DNA of 64,000 bases, from the NCBI RefSeq assembly GCF_004103825.1, contig NZ_RYFI01000013.1:60536-124535 (forward strand). The letters are read 5' to 3'. The notes under the pieces were generated by a model. It ran no database searches, was not told where the DNA came from, and worked only from the letters and a program-made list of their open reading frames with translations. This document shows positions 58,601 to 64,000 of the stretch, piece by piece. Both the position numbers and the translations under genes were made by a program. Numbering within the stretch: the first letter of the stretch is position 1; each line of letters starts with the position of its first letter. This stretch comes from Hansschlegelia zhihuaiae (GTDB lineage: Bacteria; Pseudomonadota; Alphaproteobacteria; Rhizobiales; Methylopilaceae).

Positions 58601-59035
58601 GAAACCCGCCGGCACATTGGCCTCGAACGGGAACTGGTGGAGCAGCCGGCCACAGAAGGCGTGGATCGTGTAGATCTTCAACCCGCCGGGCGTCTCCAGC
58701 GCGCGAGCGAACAGCTTTCGGGCGGCGCGCAGGCGGGCGGCGTCGGGGGGGACGCCCTCGATCGCCGCGATCTCCCGGGCGAGCCGCGCATCTTCCGCCG
58801 TAGCCCAGCCGCGCAGCCGCTCGACGACGCGGTTCTGCATGTTGGCGGCCGCCGCCTTGGTGAAGGTGAGGCAGAGAATCCTCGACGGGTCGGCGCCGTC
58901 GAGCAAGAGCCGAACAACGCGCTGAACAAGCACATAGGTCTTTCCAGAGCCGGCGTTGGCCGAGACCCATGCCGAGCTCCGGGGGTCGGAAGCCCGCGCC
59001 TGCCGCGCGAGCGTGACGGAGGACGGCCCGCTCAT
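55619..59035 (-). CDS. addA: Double-strand break repair helicase/nuclease subunit AddA
   Basis: 1138 aa, ATG 59035. UvrD-type helicase: Walker A VSANAGSGKTYVLVQRVVR near the N-terminus, LCLTFTKAAAANM, DHILVDEAQDTAPEQW (motif II), VFAVGDEKQSIFSFQGA, VMTVHGAKGLEAEFVVL, and YVAMTRAKDRLLVCG. The C-terminal RecB-type nuclease shows VLVVDYKTDR. With AddB it resects DNA ends for recombination. Overlaps addB by 4 bp. Confidence 0.97.
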   Translation of the reverse strand: MSGPSSVTLARQARASDPRSSAWVSANAGSGKTYVLVQRVVRLLLDGADPSRILCLTFTKAAAANMQNRVVERLRGWATAEDARLAREIAAIEGVPPDAARLRAARKLFARALETPGGLKIYTIHAFCGRLLHQFPFEANVPAGFSELDERDQAELMAEARAAVLSEAARHPERPVGRALSRLVARAAEGTIDGALAEAVSERDAIRKLFTADGIDDPDGAARELRAVLGLDMGDTTEALDAEVLAGALPRSEWPAIGAALSQGSVTDAKLGGCFVHAAGATTETKAREAYLAIFLTASGAPRAASRFVTAAMRKAEPGLARRLDAELARISSLVARMRLAAAVERTHALLTLADAAIGAYGAAKSARGMLDYDDLISRARALLTRSDAQWVLFKLDGGLDHILVDEAQDTAPEQWEIVLRLTEDFLAGAGARAAANRTVFAVGDEKQSIFSFQGAEPAAFGATRRRYDAAHKDVDRSFADVRLTESFRSTKAVLDGVDAVFSREAANRGLTFGDEAGTLHTTTRASAPGLVELWPIVAAEAAQHAEEAWDAPFDRVNPQSAVVRLADKIAAEVSRTVAAGEVPPGEILILVRQRKALFEAILRALKRRGVPVAGADRLIVGEHIAVMDLLALGDAIVTPDDDLALACALKGPLFGLDDDDLMGVAPGRKGRLIDALPDGPPRAVAAAEAYRGFAREAAGRSPLDFYAHVLAKAGGRRAFRARLGEEVDDPLDAFLDLAQEFSRSHPPTLAGFLRWMRAAPAEIKRDLDVSSGEVRVMTVHGAKGLEAEFVVLADTCGPATSGRGACLLMLPRPHAGHDAAAIPVWAGPKAEDPPALAAARAERTARAEAEHRRLLYVAMTRAKDRLLVCGHDVGRERPEGAWYDLVRDGLGCAEGVETVESPEGPHLSLRSGEPAPPLATRADAPQSAPAPSADWLFTPAPFEAAPGRPLSPSAIVAEDDGAPAFAGPPGAEAARARGVLLHRLLKALPDVETARRAEVAARIAATGAEALGMEACGALAASALAIVADSAFAEVFAPDARGEVPVVGRLADGRPVSGRIDRLAVTNEAVLVVDYKTDRTPPSPGAPAPAAYVAQLAAYAELLQEIWPDRPVRAAILWTATPRLERLELSETAKVAS

Positions 59036-62000
59036 TCCGCCTCGCCCTCCTCGCCGCCGCCGGTCGCGGACCATTCCTTGACGCGGGCGAGATGCGCGTA
59101 GGGGCCCTCGGGCCGCTTCAGGAATTTCGGATGGGAGAGCGAGCGGTAGGGCTCCGCCTCGTCCTCGAAGCGGTCGACCACCGCCTTGAACCGGGCGAGC
59201 GCCTCGGCCGCAACGGCGTCCGGCGCGCGCTCCTTGTCCCGGATCTCGACCACCTCCCCGGCGGGCTCGCGGCCCGCGAGCCGGACGAGAGAGAGTTCGC
59301 CGATCACGGCCCCCGGAAGCGTGACGTCCGCGAAGCCGCCTGCCTTCAGGATCGCGCCCTCGAGCGGCAACTGCGGCGCGAAGCCCGCCATCACCTGCTT
59401 CGCGGTCGGGGTCGCGCCGGTCTTGTAGTCGAGGATCGCGAACCGGCCGTCCGACAGCGCCTCGATCCGGTCGGCCCGCGCGGTCAGCCGGAAGGTCCGG
59501 CCCGCTTTGGTCGCGAACTCGATCGCGCCTTCCTGCTCGACGAAGCCCGTCTCGACCAGATCCCGGCGCCCGGAGTGGAAGGCGAGCATCCAGTCGGCGA
59601 TCTTCTCGAAGCGCGGCCACCAGAGCGTCCGGGCGTCGTCTCGCTCCAGCAGGGCGCCGAAGGCGTCGCGTCCGAAGGCGAGCAGCGTCTCGCGGGCGTG
59701 CGGCGCGTCGGGCGCGATCCTGGAGCGCTCGAAATCCTCCAGCGCCTTGTGGATCACTCCGCCGAGCTCGCCCGGACCCGGCTCCGGCCCGACCGAGTCG
59801 AGCTCCTCCAGGCGGAGCACGTGGCGGGCGTAGATCGAATAGGGGTCGCGCAGCAGCGTCTCGATCGCCGTCACGCTGAGCTTGAGGGGCCTGAGTTCCA
59901 GAGGCGGCCGCGGCTCAGGCGGACGCGGGGCGGGGCCGCGTTCGGTCCGGTCGAGCGTCTCGGCAAGGGCGATCAGCCGTCGCCCTCGCACCACCGCCTC
60001 GTCATGCGCCGGGCCCGCGGCCACGGCCGCGAGCCGCTGCAGCCAGCGCGCCGGGATGGTGGGCGCGCCGCCGACCTTGGCGGCGCGGGTCAGCACGACC
60101 TCGTCGGCGCCGAGCCCCTGCGCGAAGTCATGAGCCGAAAGCCCGATGCGTCGCTCCGGCGGCGCGAGGCCGAGTGCTATGCGCAACGGTCGGTTGATCC
60201 AGGGATCGGCCTGCGGCACGGCCGGCCAGACGCCCTCGTTCAACCCGCCCATGATGAGAAGGTCGAAGCGGATCAGCCGGGCCTCGAGCGGCCCGAGGAT
60301 TCGGATCCGCGGATGTCGGTCGCGCGCCGGACGAAGCGCCCGGCCGGCCATGAGCGCATCGAGCACGCCTGGAAACGCCATGGGCGCGATCGGGTCGGCC
60401 TCATGCGCGGCCTCCGCCAGTTCGTCGAGAAGCGCCGCGACCGCCGTCGCGTCGTCGGTCTCCGCTTCGCCCGCAAGGGCCTCGAAGGCTTCCGTCAGCG
60501 CCGCGACCAGCCGGGAGAACGGCGCATTCGGCTGCTGCGCGCATGTCTCGAGCCCCGCGAGCGCAGCCTCGAGCCGATCGATCAGTTGCAAAGCCGCGCC
60601 GCGATCCTCCGCGCCGAACCGCGCCGCCGTTCCGCGCGACCTTTCGGTCGAGGCGAGAGCTTTGCGGACACTCAAAAAACCTTCGCCCGGCAGGGGCGTG
60701 CGGAAAACCGCGACGTCGAGCGTGTCGACCGCGCGCGGCTCTCGCGATCCGAGCCTGCACGCCGGCGCGCGGAGCAGCGCGAGCAACAGGTCTGGGCGGG
60801 GATCGAGCCCGGCCTCGGCGGCGAGCCTCAGCAGCGCGCCGGCGGGCGTCGAGGAGAGCGGCCGGCCCGCCGAGTCGTCGACAGAGATGTCCCAACGCTC
60901 GAGCTCGGCCGCAACGCGGGCCGCAAGGTCCCGGTCGGGGGTGACGAGCGCCGCCGTCCTGCCCGGCGTCGCGACAGCCTCGCGGAGCGCGACCGCGATC
61001 GCCGCGGCCTCGACCCTCACCGACGGCGCCTCGACGATCGAAACGCCCGCGAGGGCCGCGTTCCGATCCTCCGGGCCGACAGGACGCATGGCCCAGGCGT
61101 CGGTGGTCTCGGCGGGGCGCAGCGCGTCGGCGACCAGGCGCGCGCGCTGGCCAAGCGCGGGTGTGACGCGCCCGATCGGCCTGACCTCCCGCCGCGCGAC
61201 GCCGAGCGCGACGAGGAGATGCGCGAGGCCGCGCTGCGGATGGCCGTAGAGGCCCGGCCCCTGTCCTTCGAGCAGTTCGCGCCAGGCGTCGTCGTCCAGT
61301 CCCTCCCGGTCGAGACCGGGCAGCACGACGGCGCCGAGAGGGTGGCGGGAGATTTCGCCCATCAGGCGGCGGACCGCGGGCGCGGAGCCGGTCGACCCCG
61401 CGGCGATCACCGGACCACGGGACTTCGCGACCCGTCGCGCCGCGGCGTCGATCTGCGCGCGACGGCGGCGGCTCGGGTCGATCCGCCCCTGTGCGGCGAC
61501 ATGCTCGGGCCAGGCGGCGAGCGCGACCTTCAGGAAGGCGCGGGTGATGGCCCAATACTGGTCGTGCTCGCCGGGGATCAGCGCGTCGAGGCCGGAAAGG
61601 TCGATCTCTTCTGTCTCGATCGCGTCGATCAGCGTTTCGAGGTCGCCCGCGAGGTGGATGGCGTCGGCCGCGGTCGCCGGCACCAGCGGCCCGTCCTCGG
61701 GCGAGAGCGACAGGATCGAGCGGTCGAGCGCGCCCGCGAAGGCCGCGACGAGCCTCGCCAGCACCAGGCGCCGCTCGAAGGGCGCGACCGCTGGCGGCAG
61801 CTCGAGATCGGCGTCGGCGAGCGGCTCGACGATGTCGGCGTCCTCCTCGACGTCGCCGAGCGGCGCGATCCGCGGCAGCAGCGTGGCGCGGCCGTCGAGC
61901 GCTTCGAGGAAGGCGTCGCGCAGCGCGCGCGCCGCGCGACGAGTCGGCAGAAAGATCGTCGCGTCGGCGAGCGCGATCGGGTCATGCCGGGGGGCGAAGC

Positions 62001-62097
62001 CACGGATCAGCTCGCCGTCGAGCAGCGCCTCCGCCAGCGTCGGCAGGAACGCCGCGCCTGCGGGGATCGTGAGAACGTTCGGGCGCGATTCGGCCAT
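59032..62097 (-). CDS. addB: Double-strand break repair protein AddB (alphaproteobacterial type)
   Basis: 1021 aa from ATG 62097. Inactive-helicase N-terminal part (TIPAGAAFLPTLAEALLDG, TIFLPTRRAARALRDAFLE), LLIMGGLNEGVWPA, and a C-terminal nuclease domain with FAILDYKTGATPTAKQV. Together with AddA forms the RecBCD-like complex. The frame stays open upstream to 62358, but only because it enters the antisense of a repeat; 62097 gives the canonical start. Confidence 0.95.
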   Translation of the reverse strand: MAESRPNVLTIPAGAAFLPTLAEALLDGELIRGFAPRHDPIALADATIFLPTRRAARALRDAFLEALDGRATLLPRIAPLGDVEEDADIVEPLADADLELPPAVAPFERRLVLARLVAAFAGALDRSILSLSPEDGPLVPATAADAIHLAGDLETLIDAIETEEIDLSGLDALIPGEHDQYWAITRAFLKVALAAWPEHVAAQGRIDPSRRRRAQIDAAARRVAKSRGPVIAAGSTGSAPAVRRLMGEISRHPLGAVVLPGLDREGLDDDAWRELLEGQGPGLYGHPQRGLAHLLVALGVARREVRPIGRVTPALGQRARLVADALRPAETTDAWAMRPVGPEDRNAALAGVSIVEAPSVRVEAAAIAVALREAVATPGRTAALVTPDRDLAARVAAELERWDISVDDSAGRPLSSTPAGALLRLAAEAGLDPRPDLLLALLRAPACRLGSREPRAVDTLDVAVFRTPLPGEGFLSVRKALASTERSRGTAARFGAEDRGAALQLIDRLEAALAGLETCAQQPNAPFSRLVAALTEAFEALAGEAETDDATAVAALLDELAEAAHEADPIAPMAFPGVLDALMAGRALRPARDRHPRIRILGPLEARLIRFDLLIMGGLNEGVWPAVPQADPWINRPLRIALGLAPPERRIGLSAHDFAQGLGADEVVLTRAAKVGGAPTIPARWLQRLAAVAAGPAHDEAVVRGRRLIALAETLDRTERGPAPRPPEPRPPLELRPLKLSVTAIETLLRDPYSIYARHVLRLEELDSVGPEPGPGELGGVIHKALEDFERSRIAPDAPHARETLLAFGRDAFGALLERDDARTLWWPRFEKIADWMLAFHSGRRDLVETGFVEQEGAIEFATKAGRTFRLTARADRIEALSDGRFAILDYKTGATPTAKQVMAGFAPQLPLEGAILKAGGFADVTLPGAVIGELSLVRLAGREPAGEVVEIRDKERAPDAVAAEALARFKAVVDRFEDEAEPYRSLSHPKFLKRPEGPYAHLARVKEWSATGGGEEGEAE

Positions 62098-62124
62098 GGG
62101 CCAGTCTAGCGCGGGGCGCCCGAC

Positions 62125-62149
62125 GGGTCCCGGCTCGAGGCCGGGACAT
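62125..62149. repeat. Single arm of the dispersed palindromic element (copy C)
   Basis: GGGTCCCGGCT-CGAGG-CCGGGACAT, followed by GAGCGTGG. Its reverse complement, including the flank, matches the left arm at 2591-2623 except for one base. Only one arm is present, in the gap between addB and the nucleotidyltransferase gene. Confidence 0.8.
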
Positions 62150-62161
62150 GAGCGTGGGGCC

Positions 62162-62881
62162 TCACGCCCCCGAAAGCGCGATCGCCTGTTCGGCCTCGGT
62201 GATCGCCTGGGGCGTGCCGACATGGAGCCAGAGGCCGTCAAGGCGGAGGCCGAACAGCCGGTCGCGCTCGATCGCTTCGTTCCAGAGCCGGTTGAGCGAG
62301 AACGGCCCCTCGGGCGCGCCTTCGAAACTGGCGCGCGACATGATCGCGACGCCCGCATAGGCGAATGGCGTGACCTGCCGCTCGGCGCGCCGGCGCAACC
62401 GGCCGTCCGGCGCGAAGGTGAAGTCGCCCGCGCCGTCGAAGCCGACGCTCGCGGTCAGCGCCGCGACCAGCAGCAGCGCGTCCATCCGCGCCGGATCCCA
62501 GGCGGCCGCCATATTGGCGAGGTTCCGGCTCCCGCCGGCGATCCAGAACGTGTCGGCGTTGAGGACGAAGACGGCGTCGCCGGCGAGCAGCGGCAGCGCC
62601 TTGACCACGCCGCCGCCGGAATCGAGCAGCGCGTCGCGCTCGTCCGAGACCTCGATCCTCGGCGTCTCGCGCCCGGCGAGATGGCGCTCCATCTGCTCGG
62701 CGTGGTGATGGACGTTGACGACCGCGCGCTCGATCCCGGCGTCGGCGAGCTTGTCGAGCACATGGTCGATCAGCGTCCGGCCGCCGACCTCGACCAGCGG
62801 CTTTGGCTTGAGGTCGGTGATCGGCTTCATCCTTGTGCCGAGCCCCGCGGCCAGCACCATCGCGTCGGTCGGCGCCGTCAC
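62162..62881 (-). CDS. Sugar-1-phosphate nucleotidyltransferase (MurU/GlmU-N type)
   Basis: 239 aa from GTG 62881, which overlaps the upstream phosphotransferase stop by GTGA. Nucleotidyltransferase signature VLAAGLGTRMKPITDLKPKPLVEVGG, then LDSGGGVVKALPLL, NADTFWI and a C-terminal HVGTPQAITEAE. Pairs with a phosphotransferase in the manner of AmgK-MurU (N-acetylmuramate recycling) or as a mannose-1-phosphate guanylyltransferase-like enzyme; the exact sugar is not provable here. Confidence 0.88.
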   Translation of the reverse strand: MTAPTDAMVLAAGLGTRMKPITDLKPKPLVEVGGRTLIDHVLDKLADAGIERAVVNVHHHAEQMERHLAGRETPRIEVSDERDALLDSGGGVVKALPLLAGDAVFVLNADTFWIAGGSRNLANMAAAWDPARMDALLLVAALTASVGFDGAGDFTFAPDGRLRRRAERQVTPFAYAGVAIMSRASFEGAPEGPFSLNRLWNEAIERDRLFGLRLDGLWLHVGTPQAITEAEQAIALSGA

Positions 62882-63999
62882 TCGGGCTGTCCCGACGGGC
62901 CGAGCCGCTCGCGATACCAGGCGGCCAGAGCCGCGAGGTCCGGATGGGCGAGGTTGGCGTCGAGCGCCCGCCGCACGCGCGGAAGGTGCTGGAGATAGCC
63001 GGGCTTGCCGTCGCGTTCGGCGAGCCGCACGAAGATGCCGAGGATCTTGGTCGCCCGCTGCGCGCCGAGCGTGGCGTAGGCGCGGGCGAAGTCGCGCGGT
63101 TCGAAGGTCGGGTCCGCCCGTCGGCGCGCCGCGAGGTAGCGGGCCGCGAGCGCCATCTCGAGGCCTTCGGGCATGTCGACGCGCGCGTCCTGCAGCAGGG
63201 AGACGACGTCGTAGGCGGGAGGGCCGAGGCAGGCGTCCTGGAAGTCGATCACGCCGAGCCGCCTGATCCCCTCGCGGTCGTCGCGCCAGGTCAGGTTCGG
63301 CGAGTGGTAGTCGCGCAGCGTCCAGGTCAGCGGACCGTCGAGCAGCGGCGCGAGCGCCTCGGCCCAGAGCGCGCGGAACGTCTCGCGCGCCTCGGGCTCG
63401 GGCGAGACCCCCGTCATCCGCGGAAGATACCAGTCGTTCAGCAGGTCGCATTCCACGAGGAAGGCGGGCACGTCGTAGGCGGGCAGCCGATAGGTCTGGT
63501 CGCCAAGCGGCGTCTCGGCCGGAACCTCGCGGCCGTGGAGGTCTGCCAGCAGGTCGACCGCGGCCTCGTAGCGGCTTGCGATCGGGACTCCGAGCGCGAC
63601 CACCGGCTCGACGCCGAGGTCCTCGACCAGCAGGAAGCCGGTCCGCAGGTCCGCGGCGTAGATCTCCGGCGCGCCGTAGCCGAAAGCCCGCAGGCCGTCG
63701 GCGATCGCGACGAAGGGCCTGGCGTCGGTCGCGAGCCTGGCGAGCTCCGAATAGCTCTTGCCGTCGCGCACCGTCGGGCCGGGTGCGCGCGGCGGCGTGT
63801 CCATCAGGATCGCGGTCCGGTCGCCGAGCGTCAGCCGCTCATAGAGCCTGGTCGAGGCGTCGCCCTGGATGTGCTCGCGCGCCGCGCGGCCCCAGCCGGC
63901 GGCGTCGAGGAAGGTCTGGCCGTCGCGCAGGCGCGTCAGCCGCGGCCCGAAGGCGCCGTGACCCGCGAGCCTCGCCTTGCGGGCGGTCGGCTCGGGGCC
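62878..63999 (-). CDS. APH-family phosphotransferase, probably TsaE fusion (5' end cut by window)
   Basis: At least 373 aa; the frame runs open to the window edge. Aminoglycoside-phosphotransferase-like kinase (AmgK type): GDASTRLYERLTLGDRTAILMD at the start of the kinase fold, the catalytic loop LRDYHSPNLTW, and VIDFQDACLGPPAYD. Upstream of the kinase (63840-63999) the linker-like sequence FLDAAGWGRAAREHIQGDAS is what one sees between TsaE and the kinase in fused Hyphomicrobiales proteins, so the missing N-terminus is probably the TsaE tRNA t6A ATPase. An ATG at 63804 is internal and not the likely start. Confidence 0.85.
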   Translation of the reverse strand, partial: GPEPTARKARLAGHGAFGPRLTRLRDGQTFLDAAGWGRAAREHIQGDASTRLYERLTLGDRTAILMDTPPRAPGPTVRDGKSYSELARLATDARPFVAIADGLRAFGYGAPEIYAADLRTGFLLVEDLGVEPVVALGVPIASRYEAAVDLLADLHGREVPAETPLGDQTYRLPAYDVPAFLVECDLLNDWYLPRMTGVSPEPEARETFRALWAEALAPLLDGPLTWTLRDYHSPNLTWRDDREGIRRLGVIDFQDACLGPPAYDVVSLLQDARVDMPEGLEMALAARYLAARRRADPTFEPRDFARAYATLGAQRATKILGIFVRLAERDGKPGYLQHLPRVRRALDANLAHPDLAALAAWYRERLGPSGQPE

Positions 64000-64000
64000 G

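Noticed and set aside
59092..62109. Open frame of 1005 codons on the plus strand opposite addB
   Set aside because: Antisense to a well-conserved gene, very rich in Arg/Gly/Ala, no domain, typical of shadow frames in high-GC DNA. The same applies to long antisense frames opposite cyoB (9097-10971) and addA (56087-58363).

Overview
The window reads as high-GC chromosomal DNA of an alphaproteobacterium, most likely of the order Hyphomicrobiales (Rhizobiales). The main reasons are the gene order TIGR02300-aroA-cmk-rpsA-sppA-ihfB-lapA-trpFBA-accD-folC-trxA-addA-addB, a CP4-like (class II) EPSP synthase, AddAB instead of RecBCD, an Omp2b-type porin, a RegB/RegA redox pair and many 4-bp (ATGA/GTGA) start-stop overlaps. 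No species can be named from sequence alone.

The left part, 1 to about 36290, is accessory and metabolic. It opens with a sugar-acid type cassette: a TPP enzyme cut by the window edge, an aldehyde dehydrogenase and an IlvD/Edd dehydratase, followed by a porin and an MHS-type transporter. Next is a respiratory block, cyoABCD-SURF1-regB-regA (bo3-type quinol oxidase, assembly factor, quinone-sensing kinase and its regulator). In this copy regA is broken by an in-frame TAG. An AraC regulator, two exported alpha/beta hydrolases and a two-component cluster (two kinases, a FixJ-like regulator, a lone receiver) follow. Then come two small-molecule uptake and catabolism cassettes, each with a GntR-type regulator, a dehydratase and a periplasmic Bug/TctC-type binding protein: an AcnX pair with GntR/UTRA, and a mandelate racemase/enolase-superfamily dehydratase with GntR/FadR.

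From 29.7 to 36.3 kb lies a graveyard and secretion zone. It holds remnants of a DUF4166-type gene, of sulfite/nitrite reductase (cysI-like) and of an IS3-family transposase, next to two large tandem RTX (type I secreted, Ca-binding) protein genes. It ends at a tRNA-Ala(GGC) whose 3' end faces the accessory side.

The right part, 36.5 to 64 kb, is the conserved backbone listed above, with three insertions: a glutathione S-transferase between cmk and rpsA, a sulfate ABC transporter (Sbp-CysT-CysW, no CysA) between lapA and trpF, and an RTX/Bug island between folC and trxA. In that island a second, degenerate folC 3' end lies between two small RTX genes, so [folC tail + RTX] looks tandemly duplicated. 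The window closes with a sugar nucleotidyltransferase and a phosphotransferase that runs off the edge and is probably fused to TsaE.

Points most worth following: the amber-interrupted regA beside its presumed targets, the folC-RTX duplication, a repeated non-RTX spacer module in both large RTX proteins, clean inverted-repeat operators at both GntR loci, and dispersed palindromic intergenic repeats.
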